A stretch of DNA of 64,000 nucleotides. Source: Ashinkailepas kermadecensis. Lineage: Eukaryota > Arthropoda > Thecostraca > Neolepadidae. Position numbers and translations under genes: made by a program. Under the pieces are notes generated by a model. It worked only from the letters and a program-made list of their open reading frames with translations, had not been told where the DNA came from and did no database searches. Of the stretch, positions 47,700-58,860 are shown in pieces (positions within the stretch are counted from its first letter, which is position 1; every line of letters starts with the position of its first letter). The DNA is taken from the NCBI GenBank assembly GCA_034440615.1, contig JAOTOM010004304.1:62001-126000 (forward strand). The letters are read 5' to 3'.

Positions 47700-48725
47700 A
47701 AATCGGCACCCCTGCGTCGATGACCACAAATAAACACAGCGTGGCCCAAAACTCGCATAGAAACCCGACAGGATCACGCCGAAGCCCTCCAAAATAAACA
47801 GAGATTACGAAAAATAAATGACCGATCCGGGAAAATCGCTCCTTTGCCCAAATATGCCTTAACAAATCGCATACGGCACCGAAAAACGTACCGGGGTTCG
47901 AAAAATATCGACGGGACACCAAAAAATGTCGCCGGGGGCCAGAAAAATCGGACCGTGGCTCGGACTTTACATAATTCAGAAGAAGTCACCAAAAATTGAG
48001 TCGAGCCATGAAAACTGGCGTCGGATACCCACCTGGAACCACGCGCCTGGGCCCGAAAAGTCGCGACGGGACCCCGAGAAGTTATACCGGAGCCCCCAAT
48101 ATCGTGCTGGCGTCCCACAAATGTGAGCGAGGAACTCCAAAAGAACACAGCGGGACCCTAAGAGAACAACTGGAGGACGAAAATGCACCGGACCCTCCAA
48201 AGCGTACCGAATCTGATTTAAAAAAATGGCAGGGCCCTAAAACATGCGTTGCAGCTCTAAATTAGTACATCAGGAGCTAAAACCAAAACGCAACGGTGCC
48301 CTTAAAGCATACCGGGGCCTTGAGACCGCATGGTGCCTCAAAAACAGGCTGGGACCCTAAACAAATCGACATGGTCCTAGTATAGGAACAAAAAAGACCG
48401 GGCACTAAATATACACTTCAGGGTCTGGGAAAACGCGCCGATACCTAAAAAAAATACATCGTCGGTGCACAAAAACGCAACAAAACTATTTAAAAAAAAG
48501 AGCCGGGGTCGCAAAATTGTGCCGAGCCCCTAACAAAAATTGGCGGGAGCCATAAAGCACATCCGTAGACAACGAAAAACGGAAAGGTCCAAGAAAGAAC
48601 TCCTAACTAGAGCCTCAGTTCGGTTCCCAACCTGGGAGCGTATTTAACCAAAGAGATTAAGTGCATCAAAGCTCAGCGGTTATCCGGATTTCTTAGCCAC
48701 CAGAAAACGTGGGAAGAAGATAATT
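47700..48725 (+). mobile_element. Copy D, second part: repeated array 2 and module
   Basis: A second stretch of degenerate units, partly matching 14680-15230, ends with another copy of the module (48615-48722). Either a second element fragment or an internal duplication of copy D. Confidence 0.65.
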
Positions 48726-49800
48726 GATCAGTGAATTGAATTCAGGATGGGTTCTTGTGGCTCTTAAGTCTGAACAGGTTTATGGCTTGATGAGGTGCCG
48801 TGTGCTGTCACATGTCAGCTATTTTGTGTTGAATTCTTGGTCCCCAAAATAAGCGCTTACATTCCGTTTCAGCCGGGTGCCACATGATATAGTTGTAGCA
48901 TTTCGTTTCAAGTGGCGGATATTCTAAGGTGCACAATGTGTATTACAAAGATGATTGAGGTGACTGATCATCTATGTGTTGGAGTTAGGCCCTAAGGACA
49001 AACACCATACAATGTATTTTATCTATTACGTTTTTCTTTTCCCCAGCCTGTCAGCCTGCCAATCGTGGTCTGTCACACACTGGATTAAAGAATTTTCAAC
49101 CAGCGATCACACGTCTTTCCTGTTTCTCATCCTTTTCAGCATCAATCATGATACTTCTTTTGCCATGGAGCCACAAGTAAGCTACGTGCTTGCTTATTCT
49201 TTCTCCATACCAACATCGGTGAACATTTACAAGGGGGACATCTTAGTGACGTAAAGTACTAATTTATGGAAACTAGGGCACACCACATATCTATTAGTGA
49301 GGCTGTAATGAGCTTGCACACACGCACATAGCGGAAGTTGAAAACATTTTATTTGAACAGTAATAAGTACTAATGGTTTCTTTTGCACCATGAAAATATA
49401 CCTATTATTGAATCTACCAGTCGTGAAGAGTTCCATGTTTAGCGAGAAGTGTGAATTTGAAAGTACTTATGCTGCGATGATAGTTCTTTTTCAGTACCAC
49501 ATGTTGCTGTTGCCATAGGCGCGCCCAGGGGGCCTTCCTCCTCCCCTCAGAGGCCCTTTAGGCCTGCCCCCTTGAAAGTTGTGTATTCACTATTCAAATT
49601 ATCGGGTTCTCTATCCAAAAGTCATCAATCATGGTACTTTGCGAAATTTCTGGGTGCGCCCCTGCTGTTGACCCTAGCCCATCCACTTTTTTAGACGCTC
49701 CTAAGCCTATGTTTAATTTATCGTATTGCATGGTATTGCATTTTGTTGTGGTATCCAATACAATATTGGCTGTTACACCGAAGAGTTGTAAGGCGTTTTA
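48726..49800. other. Unassigned; one exon-like segment and one TIR-like end
   Basis: TTTTCCCCAG acceptor-like and CACAA|GTAAGC donor-like sites bracket an open segment at 49047-49175. A GGCGCGCCCAGGGGGCC patch at 49518 resembles MITE termini. Neither is firm. Confidence 0.35.
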
Positions 49801-50231
49801 CATTTTTGTACAAAAGGTCGGACGCACAGACACCGGCTTTCGCGCCGCCGCATGGCCGGGCGCCCTCCCCCAGCACAGCGTCCCCGGCACAAACAAAACC
49901 GACCCAGAGGCAGGCCTGCAGGCGGCTTTGGAGGCCGACGGAGAGGCGGCCGGGCACGTCCCGAGCACCTGCGTGACACATGGGAAGGGTGGAGTGAACC
50001 GGCCCGCGGCGGAAGCGGGAGCAGCAGCCGAACCTACTAGAACATTCGCGGAGAAAGAAAATGGAAGAGAGACAGAGAAAGTACCCAAAGCCGGAGGCGA
50101 TGAAGGGAGAGTAAAACTCATGGGCGCGCCACGCTGAAGGGGAGAACAGGACAGAACGGAGAGAGACGCAGGGGAAGCAGACGCGCGGCGGTGGACGCCG
50201 GACCGGCGCACTCAGGGAAATCGGTGGCAAG
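49800..50231 (+). promoter_or_regulatory. CpG-rich block, possible promoter and 5' UTR
   Basis: GC- and CpG-rich sequence with purine-rich GAGAGAGACAG segments directly upstream of a good Kozak ATG at 50232. Stands out from AT-rich surroundings. Inference only. Confidence 0.4.
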
Positions 50232-50299
50232 ATGGCTGAGTTTTCGGATGGAGGAGAAGAAGCTCTCAGCCGAGGCCACCTGCCACCCACCATCGCCAT
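50232..50299 (+). CDS. Candidate first coding exon of an unidentified gene
   Basis: ATG in strong context (GCAAGATGG) reads MAEFSDGGEEALSRGHLPPT then IA, and splits at donor AT|GTGAGT (50300). An acidic short N-terminus after a CpG-rich leader is typical of a first exon. No downstream exon was identified before the transposon at 53.4 kb. Confidence 0.4.
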
Positions 50300-53154
50300 G
50301 TGAGTGATGCTCGGCGTCATGCAGCCTCACCCTCCACCACCACCGTCCCAGCGTCACCAACCCCACCGGCGCTGGCGTCTTCCGTGTGTGTGGGGGGGAT
50401 GTGTGTATGTTGGTGGCAATTCTGCGTGTGTGTAAATAGAAATAGTTGGTGTCCCAGGTGTATTTCAATGTCTTTCCTTTCTTTTCTATTTTAGCGTAGG
50501 AATAAATGGAAATGTGGATGTTGTTTCATGTGAATGGAGTTGGAGTCCCCTGGACTCCAAATACATACCTGGATGAGATTTCACCTCTCTAACCTGACCT
50601 ATGGAAAAATTGGCTAAGCTCGCTTCCTGATTCAATACTGAATAATTAAATGTAATAATATATTTATGTTTCTATCACTGCTTTGATCGCACTATTGGGC
50701 GACCACTCGACGCCAGTCTATCTGTCCGCCCCTGGCCCGGTCCCGATCTCGATCTCGGTCTCTGTCCAAATACTTGTCGATCTCGGTCAATTAGTCTGAC
50801 TCTGGTTCTTTTCACCGAGGTGCATTTACGGCGGATCAGGGACGGCCGCGAGAGGAACTTGATGGCATCCGCAGGAAAAAGCACACACCTAGCGAGAGAG
50901 ACAGTCTGCCAGCTGCCCTCCTATGGGCGATATGTCCTCGGGCGTCGACCGTGAGGGGCATTTGACCCTCCCTTCCTCAAGGGGGGGGCACGACGAAAGG
51001 GCGCAATGACGAAACTCTCCTGATTGTTACTCATGGGCGCCATTCAAGTGGTAACTGCTAACTGGGCTCAGATATCTCTTGACCGCAAAATCCCACTGGC
51101 CTTTGTGACCCAAGGGCGCAGATGAGGGGGCGAGCATGGTATTCATGTGGGAGGGCCCGCTAGAGGTGGCCCCACATTGCGTTCGCCGGAAGTTTCGGCG
51201 CCGGACAATAGGATATATAGGCAAAAAACTGCCGGGTAGTGTGTCCGCCTCCGTTCGCTGTACGTGGGCACGGATGGTACAGAGGATGGGGGATGCACCG
51301 GACTGGTTTTGCATGCCGTAAGTCCCGGGGCTGAAAGGGTAGGGCCGGCTAGGGTATAACGACGACCAGGGGACGTACCCAACGTGGTAGGGATCCGTGC
51401 CCGCCCGTGGGATACGTGACGCCGGTCGCATGTCTTCAACGTGTAAGGCCAGGCATGGCGTCGATTGGGTAAGGTTAGGTAAGTTGGCCATTGATACCTG
51501 AGTTCAGTTATAAGACAGCACAGAAGCCCAGGGAAAGTTTCACCGCCCAGTGTTGCAAAGCCTTAAGGCAGTAACGTCAATATATACAAATTATGCAATC
51601 AGGAGAGTCGCGTCAGCCGTTTACAAGTAGGCCTCGGAGCGGGTAATTAATATGCATTCGGGACTAACCAAGTCCCCAGTGAAAGGGAGTACGACTCGCT
51701 AAATGCTTACGTAACACTGGAGGGTAAAATTGTGGGCGAACTCGTTTTCGTATTATTAGGGACCGAATGATCGTGGGGAATGAGAGGAGCGAGTGACTGT
51801 TGCATACATGTGTAAAGGGGTAGTCTTAAGGACGATTAAGGACGATTGGTTCGATTTCAACGCAAGTATTCAGCTGTCAGAAACCTCACTGCCAAAATTG
51901 TACTGGATGTTACCCGGGCCCTGCTTGCATCTGGCTGCCCCGAGAACGTCGATGCTGTGTGTGTGCGGGGGGGGTGAGTGGATGGTGGATGTGTTGTTGT
52001 CTGGGGGTACACGTGTGGGTCCTGTAAATGGACGGGTGCCGGCGGCGGTGGCAGTACCCAGGTCGTGTACCTCTTTCATGGCCATCCATCAGTGTCACGT
52101 CACACCCGAAACCCACAACCCCTCCTCGCTACATGACCAGCCGGGCGCACTCACGGGCGTATGTGATGTGGATAGGAGCCTGGCCTCGCTATATAAATTC
52201 GTGTAGTGGTGGCGACGGGCCGCAGCAAGGTTGGAAGGATGTCGGAGCGGTTACAGAAGCGGTGGGCGAGGGGACGCACGGCACCAACCATCCAGCCGGC
52301 CCGCCGGCGGCGGCCGGCCGCAGTCGCCCGCACAGCGACCCACCCACCCGGCAGTGCCGCCCAGTGCCCCCCAGAGCCTGCTCCGACACCGCCCAGCCCG
52401 ACGTGGCCCGGACCCCCCTACAGAGTCATACCTATAATAAGTGGTAAAATATGCACAGAAGAACAGCTTTACACATAAGGGATTGCCAAAATGCAATCAC
52501 AGTTCTGAATAATCGCTCTTTTTAAGTTTAATTTAATTATAATTTGTAATCGCCCTTTACGCCCTTTTTAAAACTAGTCCTATTTTGTATGCTGTGGAAC
52601 TCGCGACTCAGGCTGTGCCACATGCAAATAGGGCGAACAGGAATAGTTTCTTTCGTCGTCTCTAGTCTGCACCTGCGCACCTGGAGTTGGTTGCCAGCGG
52701 ACATGCACGTGGTTCACTCTGAAATGATAACCCGGGGTGTGACAAGGCTTTTAGGATTTTGGGGTCCATCTGCCTGGTGTATGATCCCGTGGATCGGGGT
52801 ACAGTCATTGAGTTTGACCATGGAGTCGAAGGTGATCCATTTGTGCTGCTTGCGTTCCTCGGTTAAGTGTTCGTGCCGGTGTTATTTGCCAACATGTTGA
52901 CAGAGATGTTTATTATTTTTCATTCCTGTGCCGCTTCTTCTGTGTGGTTGGAGCCCATGCTGGCAGGCAGTATGTTAAATGGAAAAGCACCAATGTTTGT
53001 ATGATAGTTTTAGCATAGTTTTCGGAAGAGTGTTTCTTATCTTGTCGACTGTAACAAGACCGCTGTACAGCGTTTTACAACGTGACTAGTTTGCATTTAC
53101 GTGTTGAGCTTTTGGTCGGATAGATGCCGAGCATCTTAATGTGTTTGGCCGGCT
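50300..53154. other. Unassigned 2.8 kb
   Basis: Holds GC-rich, proline-rich frames at 52000-52430 and MITE-like GGGCGCC ends near 51034 and 51112. No recognisable gene. Confidence 0.4.
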
Positions 53155-53295
53155 TCAAAGCGACTTCTTGAAAGTCGAAGAAAAAATGCGCTGGTTTTTT
53201 TTCGCCAATGGTGTGCTAAACAATATAAATTCCGTTTTTGAAGGGTTGGTTTTGAGTTCGTTCGCAATTAACCCTGCGGAGGAAACTGCCAAATT
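53155..53295 (-). pseudogene. Non-LTR reverse transcriptase scrap
   Basis: Minus-strand ANELKTNPSKTEFILFSTPL matches the block that follows the catalytic motif in CR1/L2-group RTs (NxLxLNxxKTExLLF). About 45 codons survive. Confidence 0.5.
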
Positions 53296-53334
53296 AGCCT
53301 CCACATGTTTGCGAGGTCTCTTAGTGAACCAACA

Positions 53335-53420
53335 GACCGGCTGAAAGCCCGGTATATATTCCAAATTCGAGTCAAAAGCCCAGTCAGTCCTGACTGGGCT
53401 TTCTGACCGGGCTTTCGGTC
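53335..53420. repeat. Nested inverted repeat
   Basis: AAAGCCCAGTCAG (53375-53387) and its exact reverse complement (53390-53402) form a 13-bp stem with a 2-base gap. An imperfect outer pair, GACCGGCTGAAAGCCCGGT and ACCGGGCTTTCGGTC, encloses it. Confidence 0.85.
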
Positions 53421-53447
53421 CTTGCATTTGCCACCTCTACTGTACAT

Positions 53448-53850
53448 TAGGCTGACCCCCGATGCACGCTTTTTTCCAGCACGTTTGCTCCCCTGGTCTG
53501 TTTTAATGTAACCGTGGACGCTGATTCCGAATCTGACAACTATTTTGCAAAAATATCGATTTTTGAGGGTGCACGGGTCAGGTTAAGGGTCAAATTTACC
53601 TATTTTTGGTACCTTTGCGGGAAAATTCGCTTCTTGTGGGCATATGCCTTGGCTGCTATGGTAGTTTTATACAGTGACTATACATCATACACGACAGCGT
53701 CGATTGCCCCTATAACCATGTTTCTGCTCACTCTACATTACACGAAATCTTACTTTTTCTCCAACGCTTGATCCTTCTCTGCCGCCAATTGCTGGTCCCC
53801 AAACTAGTAATTCCACTTTCTGCCTATAAGTGGCTAGAGTTATACCGTTG
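53448..53850. repeat. Left TIR of the 4.3-kb transposon
   Basis: Matches the reverse complement of 57360-57760. Best-conserved blocks: GCTCCCCTGGTCT, GATTTTTGAGGGTGCACGGG and GGTAGTTTTATACAGTGACT. Confidence 0.85.
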
Positions 53851-54036
53851 TAAAAGCCTAGACATTGAGCGAAGACGGCGAGGTTTCGTATGAAAAGCAA
53901 AAGGAGGGGCGTTGATAGCACTGTGGTCGCGTTCGTGGCTGCATTTTAGACAAAAACGAAAAAAGGTCTGCCCGCACACAGGTGGCATACCTACTGGAAA
54001 CACCTACACCGTCCCATCACCTCTACTCATTTCACC

Positions 54037-56774
54037 TCACTCAGCGACTTCTATGAAACGCCTCTTCGTCACTTGCCCACTGTGCTTCCTTCTGAACGCC
54101 CTTTTGTTCCGTGACAGACCATCTTGGCGGTCTGCCCCAGAGACAGCAGCTACCGCTTCTGTAGTCAGTTTGACAGCCCTCTCGGTTGATTGTGTGCGTG
54201 ATGGTATGCCAGTGACCAGCTGTTGTTCCTTGATACTTTCCAGCTCTGCATCTTGCATGGCCTTGACGAAAGGTGGCTCAACATCAGCGCCACATTCCAC
54301 CAGGCTGCGGAGGTCCACCAGATCCGTGTAGGAGTGAGCCGTGATATTCACAACAGGTGCACGGAACAGGCGCACTTGTCCGCTGGCATTTTGAACCGAC
54401 CGTCTGAGTGTCCGGATGAGCTCGACACCCTCAGCTCGAATGGCAGCGTCCTGGTCGCCCAGCATGGCGAGCAGTACGTTTTCTGGGTGCGCCATGCATG
54501 TGTTCCGCCTCGTGTTTTTGATGACGACATCCAGAGCTTGTCCTTGGAAGTGTTCTTGTTGACGGCGGAGAGACTCGCAGATGTGGGCAGGTGCGTCTAC
54601 CACGTCTGGTTTGTGCTTGATGCTCATAACCGCTGGCACATAGACGCAGACAATGTAGCGCGCTAGGGAAGCCAGTTCTGAGGACGGTTCGGCCTGTGCC
54701 ATGTAGTAGCGCAGGAGACGGCTCTGCGCTGTATACCACCGCGCCATGCACAGTTTTCCGTGGCGTAGGCCCGCCACATCTGTTGCGTTCCCACTGACCA
54801 CAGCCCTGGCGCAGCGATAAAGCAGCTTCATGTCGCTGCTCAGAGACTTCTCCGTCGTTGAAGGAATAACTGGAAAGTCACTGCACTCGATGGTGGGGAA
54901 CTTCGCAACCACCAGGGAATGGACATCCCCGGAGATGCACTTGCCAATGGGACCGCTGAAGGTGGTCGGCCCAGTTGTCTTTCCGTCGATCCACTGGAAG
55001 AGCGCTCTGTATGGCAACTCTGCCTGATGGCAGAGGCACACAATCCGCCCCAGAGGTCGCCCGAGCGCTATTTCGAAGTGGGCCATCCACCCGTTTTTAC
55101 AGCCGGTGACTTGAGCGGTGCCGTCGCCGCCGACGAACTTGATGTTACTCAGGTTGATGCCTCTGGTGATGAGAAACTCTCTCAACTTAGCTGCTACCTG
55201 CCGACCAGTATGCCCATCTTCACAGGTAAAGTGTCCAATGTGGATATCACCTGGGTGCATGTTCACGCTAATGTTGTGCTGCTTGCCAGCACCGCTGGCT
55301 CGAGTTTTGTCATCACGGCCGTCACAGAACACGGCGGTGCATTCGGCCCCACCTCTGCTACATTCTCCAGCTTCTGTCTCCTGCTCTTATCCAAGGCAGT
55401 CTGAATCCTCTTCTTGGTCACGACACTATCACTGGAACTACCCTGTACAGCAATGGAGAACTGCGTCAATATTTTCGATGCTTTCCGTGCGCCAACGTCT
55501 CCGCTATCAAGGGCTTCCGCCACACCAGTCAAATCCACCGACGCTGGACGAGCTGCGCGGACGCGCTGGCGGCGGGAAGGCACGTAGTCATCATCGCTTC
55601 GATCAGCTTCGTCGCCGTGGGTCTGCTGCACGGTAATCGACGCGCGTTGCTTTGCTGCTCGGGGTTGTAGTCCGGCACCGCTGGGACCGGCTACTGCGTC
55701 TCCATCATGATCCAGTCCTTGGGTGGTATTGCCGGACGCACCTGCGAAAAAACCGCAGGGATTCATTAATTGAACAAATATGTGCCGTATTTGGAATAAA
55801 AAACGGCGGATGTGTGCACAACAACGATAATAGCTTTACGATTGCACTAATTGTTCTGCTGTTATACGAATATCCTGACCATTTGAGACAAGGCACTGAC
55901 AGTAAGCTGTATATTGGGCAACTCAAGCGAGAAAACGTAGGTCACACGTTCAATCTATCAGGAATGTCATGTTCTAGCTGAGAACCGAGAATTACGACTT
56001 GAGATTTACCAGAGGTTATGAGACCCCTTTTGGAGCGTATAGATGCTGCTTTATCGGCGTATCTTTCGGAAGTCGTGACAAACTATGACTCATATTATAT
56101 CTATCTCATTATATCTATCATATCTCATGTCTCATTCTCATATCATATTTTGTGGGGTGATGCCCCTTTTAAAAATGACAGATTGCACGCCATACTTCGA
56201 ACCCATAGAAAATGATATGGTGCTTACCTGAGGTTGAACGCTTTTCCCTGGCAGCGACAGCTGCTTTCCTGTCCGTTCTCCTCTGCCAGAGCTGAGTCGT
56301 CTTCCTGTCCAGGTCTGCAATCTTCTGGCGCCGCGGCCCTCTCTGGTCCTCGAGGAACTCTCGGTCCGCTGCAAGTTCAGGTGGTTGGCTGGGCTTGGAG
56401 ATATCGAAAAGGGCAGATACGTCAGTCTGGTGGTGTTCTGCGCAGGTACCCATTGTTTGTTTCTTTTTTGTCAGGTACACTTTCTGCTTCCACAACGCGG
56501 AGATGAGACTCACGACTTTGTCGCTCCGCTTAGCTGACACTGAGGCCTTTTCCCACAGCGCCATCACCTCCTCGGCCACTTTCGTTATGCAAGACTTAAC
56601 TGACACGCAACACTCCTCCACCTTTCTCGCCTTCATTTCCTCCAGTCTCAGCTTCAAGATCCGTCCCATAACCTCTCCTACTCTTGGCAGCAGGTTAGGA
56701 GGAAGATCACACGGTAGTATCTCCAGGTGAGCATGAGGCTGCTTAAGTTTCTTTCGAAACTGTGCCTCCTCCAT
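54037..56774 (-). pseudogene. Transposase-like gene of the 4.3-kb element, two exons, one frameshift
   Basis: Exon 1 56774-56228 (start MEEAQFRKKLKQPHAHLEIL), intron 55741/56228 with donor CTCAG|GTAAGC and acceptor TTCGCAG, exon 2 55741-54037; about 750 codons in all. Exon 1 product is charged and helical. Exon 2 has a serine/arginine-rich linker, then FCDGRDDKT, IKFVGGDGTAQVTGCKNGW and IVCLCHQAELPYRALF. This resembles the RNase H fold order of hAT-type transposases (D, D-x-N-like block, C-x2-H), followed by a long alpha-helical region. Near 55345 the frame breaks in a G run; one extra G would rejoin it (VAEV to ECTAVFCDG). Otherwise unbroken, so recently active or a sequencing slip. Similar unnamed proteins occur in arthropod genomes; the superfamily is not certain. 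Confidence 0.7.
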
Positions 56775-57359
56775 TATCGATAGGTAGACTGGATACGGAT
56801 AGGCTGCAGGATACAGGATCTGAAAGGTCAGCACGCTCACCTGATGATATTTGCAAGCATACAAGAACAGAAGTATCAAATCAGGATGTCAGGATGACAA
56901 TATGTAATGAAACACTAAGGTTAAGAAATCAGAAGACTGCAAATTGAGGCCATTTGCAATTGTATGGTTTACATGGTTTTCAATTAGCATGTTTATTCAG
57001 CAATAAAGCATACATAAATCGCAAATATCATTTCGTTTGTGTATTTGTATTGCTCGAAGTCACACTACGCAGATGGACTATTCAGGAGCAACTTTAAAGC
57101 ACTGGCAGACACCAGGTCTCCAATACACCATCTCTACCCAACCCTCGCCAACAGCGCCGACGTAAACGCAGTGCCCCCCTGACCACCACATCGACAGTGA
57201 ACAATCGACAACTCGGTATTTAGCAGAGTCAGGCTCTATATATTCCCACTGAATGAAGCGTTCATGCTTAAATGAATGTAAATTTCACTATTGCAGCAAA
57301 CACCCTATCCGTTCCCATACTATTCGTTTCCAGCGGGTTCTTGGACGGTCTCAGCTTGG

Positions 57360-57760
57360 AATAACCCTCTTGCCACCTATAGGCGTAAACCGAAACTACT
57401 AATTTGCGCACCGGTGATTGGCGGCAGAGACGGATCAAGCGTTGAAGAGAAAGTAGAATTTCGTGTGATGTACGGGGAGCAGAAACCTGGTTATGGGGGC
57501 AATTGACGCTGTCGTGTATGACGTAGAGTCACTGTATAAAACTACCATAGCAACCAAGGCACACGACCACAAGGAGCGAAATCATCCACAAAGGTAATAC
57601 AAAATTCGTAAATTTGACCCTTTACCTGGCCCGTGCACCCTCAAAAATCAAGATTTTTGCCAAATCGTTGCCAGATTCGGAATCAGCGCCCACGGTTACA
57701 TCAAAATAGACCAGGGGAGCAAACGTGCTGGGAAAAAAGCGCGCATCGGGGGTCAGCCTA
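57360..57760. repeat. Right TIR of the 4.3-kb transposon
   Basis: Reverse complement of the left TIR, with mismatches increasing inward. Confidence 0.85.
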
Positions 57761-57772
57761 CTGTACATTATA

Positions 57773-58272
57773 ACAGCAGCAGGCGACTACCGTTGACAGC
57801 CGGACCGGCGCCACTTTATGCTGATGACAGCAGACGACTACCGTTGACAGCCGGACCGGCGCCACTTTATACTGATGACAGCAGGCGACTACCGTTGGCA
57901 GCCAGACTGGCGCCACTTTATGCTGATGACAGCAGGCGACTACCGTTGACAGCCGGACTGGCGCCACTTTATGCTGATGACAGCAGGCGACTACCGTTGA
58001 CAGCCGGACTGGCGCCACTTTATGCTGATGACAGCAGGCGACTACCGTTGACAGCCGGACTGGCGCCACTTTATGCTGATGACAGCAGGCGACTACCGTT
58101 GACAGCCGGACCGGCGCCACTTTATGCTGATGACAGCAGGCGACTACCGTTGACAGCCGGACTGGCGCCACTTTATGCTGATGACAGCAGGCGACTACCG
58201 TTGACAGCCGGACCGGCGCCACTTTATACTGATGACAGCAGGCGACTACCGTTGACAGCCGGACTGGCGCCC
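57773..58272. repeat. 51-bp minisatellite, about 10 units
   Basis: GCAGGCGACTACCGTTGACA...GGCGCCACTTTATGCTGAT units at a 51-bp period. Because 51 is divisible by 3, frames stay open on both strands (17-residue repeats) and are not evidence of a gene. The transposon's right duplication lies 5 bp from its first unit. Confidence 0.95.
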
Positions 58273-58860
58273 TGCCAGCACCAATCTCGCCACGGAGTGA
58301 GCCATATCGATTACAGCACCGGACACGAGACGGCGGTGGTGTCAGCGACATGTTGTATACACGTACGACATGGCAACCGTTTATGTCCCGGTTGAGGCAG
58401 CCCTGGCGGCGCACATGTATGTCGTGCTAGCCGCTCGTTCCCCGGCTGAAGGGATCCTCAGTGGCGGTGGCGGGTGGCATCTACCGCACTGACCCAGACG
58501 ACAGATGTCGTTGACCGGAACGATGCTGGCCAAATCGACCTATTTCCGCAGACATGCAGATGTCTTCTCCAGAGTTACAGCATTCTGATAGTCTCAGAGG
58601 GAAGGTCATTGTCCTGATGACATTCACCCCTGGATCCATCGGAGGAATTGAAGCATTCCGGCAAAATGTTTGTATCAAGTGTCATCTGGCGTGGCTACCT
58701 CCTACAGAGGGGAGATCATTGTCCTAATTACCTTCATCCCCGGATATGCCGGAGGAGTTAGGACATTCTGGCGACATGTTGGTATCAAAGGTGTTATCTG
58801 GGTTGGCTACTTCCCACTGTGCAGATCGCACCAGGGGGTGTTTTCAATCTGGATGTAGTT
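58273..58860. repeat. Region with an imperfect ~130-bp duplication
   Basis: AGAGGGAAGGTCATTGTCCT (58595) and AGAGGGGAGATCATTGTCCT (58714) begin two similar segments, each continuing CATTCxCCCxGGAT and GGAGGAATTGAAGCATTCCG-like sequence. No gene recognised. Confidence 0.6.

Larger units (their letters stand above)
53448..57760 (-). mobile_element. 4.3-kb DNA transposon with about 400-bp TIRs and 8-bp duplication
   Basis: Termini TAGGCTGACCCCCGATGC at both ends in inverted orientation. TIR similarity runs from 53448 to about 53850 and from 57760 back to about 57360. CTGTACAT flanks both ends (53440-53447, 57761-57768) and fits the hAT pattern nTnnnnAn; a wider 12-bp direct repeat TACTGTACATTA is also present, so the true length is 8-12. 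Carries one two-exon gene on the minus strand. Confidence 0.85.

Noticed and set aside
49047..49175. Exon-like segment with acceptor and donor
   Set aside because: Hydrophobic, unrecognised 42-residue product with no neighbour exon; splice motifs alone are weak evidence.
49631..50137. 168-residue plus-strand frame across the CpG-rich block
   Set aside because: First third is MITE-like and AT-rich, rest GC-rich with competing frames on the other strand; more likely leader or promoter.
52028..52478. Proline-rich frames in a GC-rich stretch
   Set aside because: Several overlapping frames open at once because of composition.
53438..53449. 12-bp target duplication as definitive for the 4.3-kb element
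   Set aside because: The outer TA...TA bases may belong to the TIRs; an 8-bp duplication is equally compatible, so left open.
57758..58414. 218- and 200-residue repeat proteins on both strands
   Set aside because: A 51-bp minisatellite read in frame; both strands equally open.
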